A stretch of DNA of 12,062 nucleotides from Acidocella sp. (GTDB taxonomy: Bacteria > Pseudomonadota > Alphaproteobacteria > Acetobacterales > Acetobacteraceae), in the NCBI GenBank assembly GCA_029077775.1, contig JAQNCU010000054.1:1-12062 (forward strand), in the 5' to 3' direction. A program made the translations under genes and the position numbers. The notes under the pieces are model-generated. The model did not search any database. It worked only from the letters and a program-made list of their open reading frames with translations, and was not told the DNA's origin. Positions 1-5,442 of the stretch are shown piece by piece; the first letter of the stretch is position 1; each line of letters begins with the position of its first letter.

Positions 1-1
1 G

Positions 2-340
2 ATGATGACCTACGCGCAGGGCCTCGGCGTATCCTGCGAGTTCTGCCATAATAGTCGCGCATTCAACGATTGGGACCAGAGCACGCCGCAACGTGTTACG
101 GCTTTCTACGCTGAGGCGATGTTGCGTGACTTGAACAGCAACTACATGGTGCCGCTGACCACGGTATTTCCCGCAGCGTTGCGCGGGCCCGAGGGCGACG
201 TGGCAAAAATCAACTGCGCCACCTGCCACCAGGGCGTCTATAAGCCGCTATTCGGCGCCAAAATGGCTGATAAATTCCCGGCTCTTGAGGGGGTTGGCAC
301 GGTGCCAGCCGCCGCTGCGGGTCCAATGATGGTCAAGTGA
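2..340 (+). CDS. pufC: Photosynthetic reaction centre cytochrome c subunit (PufC), 3' part only
   Basis: C-terminal part of the membrane-anchored tetraheme cytochrome that re-reduces the special pair of the purple-bacterial reaction centre on the periplasmic side. The reading frame is open to the left edge, so the N-terminal signal/lipid anchor and the first two heme sites lie outside the window and the ATG at 2 is not the true start. Two c-type heme motifs are visible: CEFCH at partial residues 12-16 and CATCH at 72-76. A Met about 11 residues before the first motif fits the axial Met of heme 3 in the family. The context of CATCH followed by QGVYKPLFG is characteristic of PufC, and the Ala/Pro-rich tail is variable. 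Other puf genes would be expected upstream, outside the window. Family assignment is confident; the protein is incomplete only because the window cuts it. Confidence 0.93.
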   Translation: MMTYAQGLGVSCEFCHNSRAFNDWDQSTPQRVTAFYAEAMLRDLNSNYMVPLTTVFPAALRGPEGDVAKINCATCHQGVYKPLFGAKMADKFPALEGVGTVPAAAAGPMMVK

Positions 341-368
341 CGCGCGCCCGTAGCGTGTAATCGTGGCG

Positions 369-398
369 ATAGACCGGGGGCGGTGTCTCCCGGTCTAT
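369..398 (+). terminator. Perfect 10-bp hairpin between pufC and the SOUL gene; candidate terminator or mRNA-processing stem
   Basis: ATAGACCGGG (369-378) pairs perfectly with CCCGGTCTAT (389-398) around a 10-nt loop, starting 28 nt after the pufC stop. The following bases (TCATTTA) are not a proper T-tract, so a strong intrinsic terminator is not shown. It may attenuate read-through or protect the 3' end of the puf message. Its position inside the longest possible extension of the next reading frame argues that the downstream gene starts later, at 441. Confidence 0.45.
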
Positions 399-440
399 TC
401 ATTTACGGGTCTCTGGGACGCGCCAGCATATGAGGGTCTG

Positions 441-1076
441 ATGAACAAACGCCAGCCGCTGAAATTACTCATGGCGCTTATCCTTTCCGGGTGCTCGGTG
501 GTTGGTATACGCAGCGGGACAGAAGAACCGGGCTATCAGACCATCACCCGCATCGGTCCGGTTGAAATTCGCCAGTATAAACCTCTGCTGGCGGCGAGCG
601 TTACGGTACCGGGTCATGAAATCGCCGCGCGATCAGCTGGATTCCGCCGCTTGGCGAGGTTTATATTCGGCGCCAACACCACCAACACGTCAATCAACAT
701 GACAGCGCCGGTTGCGCAATCATCCGCAACCATCGCCATGACAGCCCCTGTCGCGCAGGCCCAGGCACCGGGCGGCTGGGTTATCAGCTTCTATATGCCT
801 TCAACCTATACCGCCGAGACGCTACCCAAACCGCTTGATCCCGGGATCTACATTCACGAAATCCCCGGGCGCACACAGGCCGTCATCCGCTTTTCGGGAA
901 TTCCCACGGCCAATGCGGTTGCCACGGCGCGCGCCACGCTCATGCGCACACTCACGGGCTCCGCATGGGTGGTAAATGGTCAGCCAACCGACTGGTTTTA
1001 CGACCCGCCCTGGACGCTCCCGTTTTTACGGCGGAACGAGGTCGCCGTACCGGTCACACCCAAGGCACCAGAATGA
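441..1076 (+). CDS. SOUL-family heme-binding lipoprotein
   Basis: A 211-residue protein of the SOUL/HBP heme-binding family. The N-terminus has Lys/Arg residues, a hydrophobic stretch and a lipobox ending LSGC (Cys18), so it is probably a lipoprotein anchored in an envelope membrane. Family signatures follow in order: the YQTITRIGPVEIRQY segment (about 32-46), the FRRLARFIFGAN segment (68-79), the doubled MTAPVAQ motif (87-93 and 100-106), and the C-terminal FYDPPWTLPFLRRNEV block (186-201). ATG 441 was chosen because GAGGG (432-436) lies 4 nt upstream; a GTG at 363 is in frame but sits before the 369-398 hairpin and lacks the signal peptide. It follows pufC by 100 bp and overlaps the next gene by ATGA. 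A heme or tetrapyrrole role in the photosynthetic membrane is inference from position; bacterial SOUL proteins have no settled function. Confidence 0.9.
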   Translation: MNKRQPLKLLMALILSGCSVVGIRSGTEEPGYQTITRIGPVEIRQYKPLLAASVTVPGHEIAARSAGFRRLARFIFGANTTNTSINMTAPVAQSSATIAMTAPVAQAQAPGGWVISFYMPSTYTAETLPKPLDPGIYIHEIPGRTQAVIRFSGIPTANAVATARATLMRTLTGSAWVVNGQPTDWFYDPPWTLPFLRRNEVAVPVTPKAPE

Positions 1077-1399
1077 GCGGCCTGATTACCTCGGGTAATA
1101 TCGCCATCGTCATCATGGTGCTGACGATATTGGAAATGCTGGTGTTGCTCGCGCTGAAAGCCTCATTCGGCTGGCGTGTGGTGGATTTTCTGCCCAACAT
1201 CCTGGCCGGAGATTTCCTTCTGCTGGCATGGTGGCTGAGCGGCTTGCAGTGGCAACTCTCCGCGTTGGCGTTGCTCGGCGCGCTTATGGCTCATGTGGTG
1301 GATATGTGCCGACGAGGCTATTTATGGTCCCGGTCCACGCGACCGGTCAAAATTACGGCACCTGGTCATTTGCCCCAACGTGACACCTCGATCTCCTGA
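1073..1399 (+). CDS. Small three-helix membrane protein of unknown function, coupled to the SOUL gene
   Basis: A 108-residue protein I do not recognise. It shows three hydrophobic helices, roughly residues 8-29, 38-57 and 60-78, followed by a basic segment (CRRGYLWSRSTR, 79-90) and a short polar tail. The positive segment after helix 3 suggests a cytoplasmic C-terminus. Acidic residues sit in or near helices (Glu21, Asp38, Asp47, Asp77) and Trp is frequent in the second helix. The start overlaps the SOUL stop as ATGA, with AAGG about 7 nt upstream, so the two are probably translated together. The stop lies inside the 3' end of the convergent flhB, a 34-bp overlap. Coupling to a SOUL lipoprotein behind pufC suggests a joint envelope role, but no function is shown. 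Confidence 0.75.
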   Translation: MSGLITSGNIAIVIMVLTILEMLVLLALKASFGWRVVDFLPNILAGDFLLLAWWLSGLQWQLSALALLGALMAHVVDMCRRGYLWSRSTRPVKITAPGHLPQRDTSIS

Positions 1400-2481
1400 T
1401 CGGGCATACGGATGGGAAGCGGCCGTTTACCGCCTGCGGCCCGCCAGCGTTGCAACTTCCAGACATAGGCCAGAACCTCCGCGCAGGCGCGGTACAGCGC
1501 CACGGGCACATGTTCCCCCGGCTCCACATGCCGGTACACGGCGCGCGCCAGAGGCGGCGCCTCAACGACCGGAATGCCATGGCCGCGCCCGCGCGCGATG
1601 ATCTCCTCGGCCAACATGCCGACACCTTTGGCCAGCAACATCGGTGCGCGGTCCGCGCCGCGCCGGTAGCGAATAGCCACCGCGTAATGGGTAGGGTTGG
1701 TGACAATGACCGAAGCCTCGGCGATTTTGCTCATCTGCCGTGCCCGCGCCATTTTGCGCGCCACCATGCGCTGGCGTTGGCGCATTTGCGGGTTGCCCGC
1801 CGCGTCTTTCATCTCCTCACGCATGTCAGCGTCGGTCATGCGTAAGCGGCGCCTGTGCAGCCAAAGTTGCAACGCCATATCGGCAAGCGCCAACACACTC
1901 AGCACCACGCATACATTCATGAGAACCGCGAGACAAAGGCGCAGCACAGGTGCCGCGGACGGATGCGCCATGGCCGCCAACGCGGCAAATTCAGGCCCGT
2001 GATCTATGACCGCGAGCGCCCCGATACCACCGATCAAAACAAACTTCATCAAAGCCTTGCCCGTATCGCTTACCCCATGCGCCGAAATTAACTGGCCGAG
2101 CCCGACATGCGGCAATAACTTCGAAAAATCCGGACGGAGCTGCCCGATATTGAGGATAAGCCCGCCCGTGGCAAAGCTGCCCAAGAGCCCAATGCCAGCC
2201 ACCAGCCCCAAAAGTGGAAACATTATGGCACCGAAGGCCATGGCCCCATAACGCGCGGCACCCGGCCTCACAAACCCCGCCTGGCTTAGAGAGGCCGCGC
2301 AGATATCCGCAACATGCCCGCCCATCGCGGCGGCGGCGCTGAAGGTGAGCAGGGCGAAAGCCACAATGGCGGCGGCTTTGGGTAAATCGGCTGGGCGCAC
2401 CACATCGCCGCGCGACGCCGCCTGTGCCAAACGGCGCGCCGTGGGGGCATGTCGCTTATCGCCTGTGCTGTCATCAGCCAT
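1366..2481 (-). CDS. flhB: Flagellar type III export protein FlhB
   Basis: A 371-residue membrane protein of the flagellar export gate that controls the switch from rod/hook to filament substrates. The N-terminus has the Pro-Thr-x-x-x-Leu pattern (APTARRLAQA, 12-21) seen in FlhB. Hydrophobic helices occur at about 35-55, 80-110, 143-160 and 178-205. The cytoplasmic part starts with the basic/acidic linker around MTDADMREEMKD (215-226) and carries the autocleavage motif NPTH at residues 262-265, where family members cut between Asn and Pro. The C-terminal cytoplasmic domain (about 266-371) includes AKGVGMLAEEI and PVVEAPPLARAVY, both family hallmarks. ATG 2481 overlaps the end of fliR by 8 bp, so translation is coupled. 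It is the last gene of the fliL-flhB run and its 3' end overlaps a convergent + strand gene. FlhB and not the injectisome paralogue is favoured by the flagellar neighbours. Confidence 0.96.
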   Translation of the reverse strand: MADDSTGDKRHAPTARRLAQAASRGDVVRPADLPKAAAIVAFALLTFSAAAAMGGHVADICAASLSQAGFVRPGAARYGAMAFGAIMFPLLGLVAGIGLLGSFATGGLILNIGQLRPDFSKLLPHVGLGQLISAHGVSDTGKALMKFVLIGGIGALAVIDHGPEFAALAAMAHPSAAPVLRLCLAVLMNVCVVLSVLALADMALQLWLHRRRLRMTDADMREEMKDAAGNPQMRQRQRMVARKMARARQMSKIAEASVIVTNPTHYAVAIRYRRGADRAPMLLAKGVGMLAEEIIARGRGHGIPVVEAPPLARAVYRHVEPGEHVPVALYRACAEVLAYVWKLQRWRAAGGKRPLPIRMPDQEIEVSRWGK

Positions 2482-3241
2482 GGTTCGTCATACGCAACAT
2501 GGCTTGCAACCCGGCATGCATCATGTCGCCGATCACAGGCCCGAGATAGGGCGTGGTGCCCGCCATGACCCAGAGCCCGGCCAGGATCAATAACGGAAAC
2601 CCGATGGTCAACAGGTTCATCTGCGGGGCGAAAACCGCCGTCAGCCCAACCAGGAGATTAACACTAAGCGAGACCGCCAGAACAGGCACAGCCAGCCTGA
2701 GGGCTGACCCAATCAGGAACCCGCCAAACGCAGCCAGCGACGACCAGGAATTGATATCGGCAACGCCGATGCCGTGTTTGAAGGACAATGCGAGCACCGC
2801 AAACATCGCCTCTGGCCCGCCAGCCGCCATGAAGGCCATCAGCCCGACCCATAACATGACATCATAGAGCACGGGGGTCACACCGGGAGATTCGCGGAAT
2901 TGCAGTTCAGCAAAGCTAAGGCCCATCCCCAGCCCGGCAATCTCCCCCGCGCAGGCCACCGCCATGACCACAATCTGCATCACCATGCCCAGCATCGCTC
3001 CATAAGCTATCTGTACAACCCCGGCATAGATCGCGCCGGGTGGATCGTCAGGAAACGCGGGTAATGCGGGCAACCAAATCGCCAATGCAGCCGCGAAAGC
3101 GGCGACCAGGGCGGCCTTTACCACGGACGGGACCATCGCCGAACCAAAGAGCGGCGCCGTTAAAAATAATCCCGTAATACGCAAAAACGGCCAAAGAAAT
3201 TGCCCCAGCCACAGCATGATCTGGTGTTCGCTCAGGACCAA
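2474..3241 (-). CDS. fliR: Flagellar biosynthetic protein FliR
   Basis: A 255-residue polytopic inner-membrane protein; with FliP and FliQ it builds the export-gate channel at the centre of the basal body. Family features are the N-terminal FLWPFLRITGLFLTAPLFG stretch (about 16-34), the GEIAGLGMGLSFA segment (98-110), where gate members have a conserved GE-G---G-SFA, and the FAPQMNLLTIGFPL segment near 209-222. Length is normal. The chosen start is TTG at 3241, because the Ser-Glu-(His/Gln) run just after it lines up with the FliR N-terminus as I remember it from enteric bacteria; the first ATG (3217) would remove that run. No clear Shine-Dalgarno precedes TTG. It overlaps the end of fliQ by 10 bp, so coupled translation is likely. 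Its own end overlaps flhB by 8 bp. Confidence 0.95.
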   Translation of the reverse strand: MVLSEHQIMLWLGQFLWPFLRITGLFLTAPLFGSAMVPSVVKAALVAAFAAALAIWLPALPAFPDDPPGAIYAGVVQIAYGAMLGMVMQIVVMAVACAGEIAGLGMGLSFAELQFRESPGVTPVLYDVMLWVGLMAFMAAGGPEAMFAVLALSFKHGIGVADINSWSSLAAFGGFLIGSALRLAVPVLAVSLSVNLLVGLTAVFAPQMNLLTIGFPLLILAGLWVMAGTTPYLGPVIGDMMHAGLQAMLRMTNHG

Positions 3242-3507
3242 GATTGATGCACCAGGATGGCAGCATGAGCGATAAACATGACCGCGAATTGGGAGATCCC
3301 CTTCATGGCCCCGAACCCGCCGAACAGCCCAATAGCGATCATCGCGATTGTTTTCGGCAGCAGGCTAAAAGTGGCATCCTCGATCTGGAGCGCAGATTGG
3401 ATGATTGCGGTGACCACGCCAATGATGAGCAAAAATGCGATAATCGGCGTGATCGCGGCAAGTTCAGTCACCAGCGCCATGTGCAGCCAGATCACGTATA
3501 ACGGCAT
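3232..3507 (-). CDS. fliQ: Flagellar biosynthetic protein FliQ
   Basis: A 91-residue protein with two transmembrane helices that packs around FliP/FliR in the flagellar export gate. Helix 1 is about residues 14-36 and helix 2 about 51-77. Between them lies the FliQ signature with IQSALQIEDATFSLLPK (about 36-52), matching the family pattern Q---QI-E-TL-F-PK. ATG 3507 is preferred over an in-frame start at 3567: it gives the usual FliQ length, the longer form would lie wholly inside fliP, and GGTGGGTGAT lies directly upstream. Only 1 nt separates the fliP stop from this ATG. The 3' end overlaps fliR by 10 bp. Confidence 0.94.
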   Translation of the reverse strand: MPLYVIWLHMALVTELAAITPIIAFLLIIGVVTAIIQSALQIEDATFSLLPKTIAMIAIGLFGGFGAMKGISQFAVMFIAHAAILVHQSWS

Positions 3508-3508
3508 A

Positions 3509-4264
3509 TCACCCACCGATGGGCAAAAAACTGTTCGCCAAAGTGCCCAGCACGAGGACCCAACCATGGATCGAGACGAACATGAGCAGCTTAAGTGGCA
3601 ATGAAATGAGAGTCGGGGACACCATGATCATGCCGAGCGACATTAATATCGAGGCAACCGCGAGGTCGATCAGAACAAAGGGGATATAGATCAGAAAACT
3701 GATCTGAAACGCCGTCTCTAGTTCAGATGTTGCGAAGGCTGGCACCAGCACGGTCAACGGCACATCGTGGGGCGTGTTATAATGCCCGCCGCTGAGGTCA
3801 ACGAATAGATGCAGTGCAGGCTTGCGGGTCTGCGATAACATGAAGTTCTGAATCGGTGGTGTCCCGGCGGTAAGGGCATCAGAAAATCCGATCTGGCCGG
3901 AGAGATAAGGGCCTAGCGCCACGGTCTGCTCCTGCTGGATAACGCCACGCATGACGAACACGGTGAGCGCCAGTGCGAGCGCCGCGAGGATCATGTTCGG
4001 CGGCGTTGTCTGCAACCCCAGAGCCTGCCGTAACACCGAGAGGACGATAATGATGCGGGTAAACGCTGTCATCAGCAGCAATATGCCGGGTAAAAATGCA
4101 AACGCCGTGATCGTCAGAAGGGTCTGCACGTCGAGCGAGTAACGAGAGCCGCCGCCGTTATTAACCTGTTCCAAAAGGGTCAGCCCCCGCGAGGTTGCGG
4201 CATGCGCGGCCACGCAACCCACGAGACAAAACACGGCTGCCAGAACAGACACGGCCCTATTCAT
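3509..4264 (-). CDS. fliP: Flagellar biosynthetic protein FliP
   Basis: A 251-residue export-gate subunit. Residues 1-23 form a cleavable signal peptide (hydrophobic core, then AHA-A), as is usual for FliP. The first membrane block runs about 47-80 with FLPGILLLMTAFTRIIIVLS, a near-diagnostic FliP stretch, followed by RQALGLQTTPPNMIL (79-93). A periplasmic region follows, then the C-terminal block (about 175-251) with PAFATSELETAFQISFLIY and later SPTLISLPLKLLMF, both hallmark segments. GGAG lies about 7 nt before ATG 4264, inside fliO, and the two genes overlap by 8 bp. A Cys at residue 17 in LVGC resembles a lipobox, but FliP is not known as a lipoprotein and the AHA cleavage site explains the signal better. 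Confidence 0.96.
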   Translation of the reverse strand: MNRAVSVLAAVFCLVGCVAAHAATSRGLTLLEQVNNGGGSRYSLDVQTLLTITAFAFLPGILLLMTAFTRIIIVLSVLRQALGLQTTPPNMILAALALALTVFVMRGVIQQEQTVALGPYLSGQIGFSDALTAGTPPIQNFMLSQTRKPALHLFVDLSGGHYNTPHDVPLTVLVPAFATSELETAFQISFLIYIPFVLIDLAVASILMSLGMIMVSPTLISLPLKLLMFVSIHGWVLVLGTLANSFLPIGG

Positions 4265-4535
4265 GACGGTCTCCGCCGTCGAGACGACCGATGACGCTGA
4301 TTGTGGTCCGGCTGACCCCGATGAGGAATCTCTGGTCCTCCGCCTGGATCATGACCAGCGTGTTCTGGCCTCCTAGAGACCGTGCACCCAGCACCGTGAT
4401 ACAGGACGTTGTCTTGCGCCAAGGCACCGCAAAGCGCAGACGCCGCGACAATACCATCGCGATGCCGAGCACCGCGAAGATCACCACCATCGACACGACG
4501 GTAGACACCGCCTGCCCACCGCCGATGCCTGACAA
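4257..4535 (-). CDS. fliO: FliO-type flagellar export-gate assembly protein
   Basis: A 92-residue single-pass protein of the FliO type, which helps FliP assemble. One transmembrane helix spans about residues 10-29, followed by a basic stretch (SRRLRFAVPWRK) and a small cytoplasmic domain with ITVLGARSLGGQNTLVMIQ and FLIGVSRTTI, matching the family pattern of a beta-rich tail with a LIGV motif. The start is taken as TTG 4535, because AGGA (4544-4547) lies 8 nt upstream, it sits just past the fliL stop, and no ATG is available before the helix. An in-frame ATG at 4697 lies deep inside fliL and would add an implausible basic, Trp-rich extension. FliO is poorly conserved, so position between fliL and fliP carries weight in the call. 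Confidence 0.85.
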   Translation of the reverse strand: MSGIGGGQAVSTVVSMVVIFAVLGIAMVLSRRLRFAVPWRKTTSCITVLGARSLGGQNTLVMIQAEDQRFLIGVSRTTISVIGRLDGGDRHE

Positions 4536-4539
4536 GGCG

Positions 4540-5022
4540 CTAATCCTGCACCACAAGATTTGTGATATACGCGGCGGTGAATGGATTTGGTGGAGAATAA
4601 TTCGCGCTGCGGTCCAGAACCGTGTTGGCGATTCCCAGACAGGCGGTTTGCAGATCCAGGCGCGATGCGGGGTCTGCGAGAGATTTTCCGGTTTCATTCA
4701 TCAGGAGGTTAATAATTTCAGCTTTGATAATCGGCTGCAATTGGTCGAAGCTGCTCACCGCCTTCTGGTCATATGACGAAAATTGAACCGCAAATTGTAC
4801 AAAAGATGACGCAGGATCGCCAGTGTCTTGCGGTATACTGACCACCACATCAGGGATTTGCGCAAAATAGATCGGCTTTGGCGGTATTATTTTGGGCTTC
4901 ACCGCAGCCACCGTGAGCTTGTTTGGTGCCAAAAATTTCATGGCGACAAAGGTTCCACCCGCACTGGCACCCAAGCCAATAATGATAATGCCACCAATGA
5001 TAAGCGTCTTTCCAAGTGCCAT
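4540..5022 (-). CDS. fliL: Flagellar basal-body-associated protein FliL
   Basis: A 160-residue single-pass membrane protein; family members sit around the stator at the basal body and affect torque and motility. A short cytoplasmic N-terminus is followed by one helix (about 6-28), a Lys/Pro-rich linker (KPKIIPPKP, 42-50) and a periplasmic domain with the pattern VVSIPQ...FVQFAVQF...IKAEIINLLM that is typical of FliL, which resembles SPFH/stomatin-like domains. ATG 5022 is preceded by AAGGGGA at 5-6 nt, a strong ribosome site. It is the first gene of the fliL-flhB run and has a 420-bp upstream gap, so its promoter is probably there. The end lies 4 bp upstream of the proposed fliO TTG. No fliM or fliN follows, although they often do in other bacteria. 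Confidence 0.93.
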   Translation of the reverse strand: MALGKTLIIGGIIIIGLGASAGGTFVAMKFLAPNKLTVAAVKPKIIPPKPIYFAQIPDVVVSIPQDTGDPASSFVQFAVQFSSYDQKAVSSFDQLQPIIKAEIINLLMNETGKSLADPASRLDLQTACLGIANTVLDRSANYSPPNPFTAAYITNLVVQD

Positions 5023-5280
5023 GGTATCCCCTTGAGACGCTGCCGTATTTGACAGGTCAATTTTACAGATTCAAAAAATATTACGCCGTCGCTGCGGCCA
5101 CTATTGGGTCCTGCCGCCGCAAAATTTATTTGCGCCTTGAGTGAGAGTTTGCTGCAAACTAGCGCCCAAAAATTAACAAATAATTTTAGTTCCGCAAATA
5201 TCCCCAATAAATATTAAGCGTTTAGCATTTCATTCGGGTAATGCTGCCGCGAAATTCCTATCAAGCCCCTGCCCGCTTTA
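5023..5280 (-). promoter_or_regulatory. fliL upstream region, AT-rich with repeated half-sites
   Basis: Non-coding stretch that must carry the promoter of the fliL-flhB run. It contains five copies of GCAAA or its complement TTTGC at 5119-5123, 5129-5133, 5148-5152, 5154-5158 and 5194-5198. Two copies form the perfect odd palindrome AGTTTGC-T-GCAAACT (5146-5160) and two form CGCAAA-N5-TTTGCG (5118-5134). Nearer the gene is TTGAC-AG-GTCAA (5049-5060). The interval 5161-5220 is clearly A/T-rich compared with flanking genes. No convincing sigma-70 -35/-10 pair and no CtrA-type TTAA-N7-TTAA was found by eye. Regulatory function is inference from position and symmetry. Confidence 0.5.
5154..5168 (-). 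promoter_or_regulatory. Weak sigma-54-like -24/-12 element upstream of fliL
   Basis: On the minus strand TGGGCGCTAGTTTGC keeps the TGG and TTGC cores and the GG-N10-GC spacing of sigma-54 promoters, but four bases between them differ from the TGGCACG consensus. A start would fall near 5142, about 120 nt before fliL. The -12 element overlaps the 5146-5160 palindrome. sigma-54 drives flagellar genes in several proteobacteria; whether it does here is unknown. Confidence 0.22.
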
Positions 5281-5340
5281 GAGCGCGATGACTCTAGGTC
5301 CGCTCGTTTTGCGAGCGAACCTGGAGTCTGAATCGCCCTC
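5281..5340 (+). repeat. REP-like structured palindrome, copy 1
   Basis: An imperfect 60-nt hairpin. The outer stem GAGCGCGAT (5281-5289) pairs with ATCGCCCTC (5332-5340) at 8 of 9 positions. A 3-nt bulge TGA (5329-5331) follows. The inner 17-bp stem (5290-5306 with 5312-5328) has one G-U wobble and one mismatch, closed by loop TTTTG. No T-tract follows on either strand. It shares a 48-nt core architecture with the inverted copy at 5352-5417. Strand is given arbitrarily, relative to copy 2. Confidence 0.75.
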
Positions 5341-5351
5341 TAAATATTTCG

Positions 5352-5417
5352 CTAGACCCGGATTCAGATCCTTGATCGGATCGCAAAGCGATTCGCTCAA
5401 GGATCATCCGGGTCTAG
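5352..5417 (-). repeat. REP-like structured palindrome, copy 2 (inverted)
   Basis: A 66-nt hairpin starting 25 nt past the flgK stop. CTAGACCCGGAT (5352-5363) pairs perfectly with 5406-5417; TCA (5364-5366) is bulged; GATCCTTGA (5367-5375) pairs perfectly with 5397-5405; and 5376-5384 pairs with 5388-5396 apart from two non-matching positions, closed by AAA. Read on the minus strand, its core runs from GATGA to TCTGAATC in exactly 48 nt, as in copy 1, with a shared TTTGCGA at the apex and the same bulge. The copies are separated by 11 nt containing the palindrome AAATATTT (5342-5349). It may also act as a 3' stabiliser for the flg message. Confidence 0.75.
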
Positions 5418-5442
5418 TGTTTCAGACCATCCGTCTTTTGAC

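Noticed and set aside
363..440. GTG start that would lengthen the SOUL protein by 26 residues
   Set aside because: It runs through the 369-398 hairpin and buries the signal peptide and lipobox; ATG 441 has a ribosome site.
681..760. Doubled MTAPVAQ in the SOUL protein as a recent tandem duplication
   Set aside because: Two MTAPV motifs are a normal feature of the SOUL family.
1450..2593. Several + strand open frames opposite flhB and fliR
   Set aside because: All are shadows of strong membrane-protein genes on the minus strand, with low-complexity basic translations and no ribosome sites noted.
5161..5220. CtrA-type sites in the AT-rich fliL upstream stretch
   Set aside because: Isolated TTAA sequences occur but none has the TTAA-N7-TTAA spacing.
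5281..5417. Intrinsic terminators for the flg operon
   Set aside because: Neither hairpin is followed by a T-tract on either strand; structure and pairing fit a repeat family better, though a 3'-end stabilising role remains possible.
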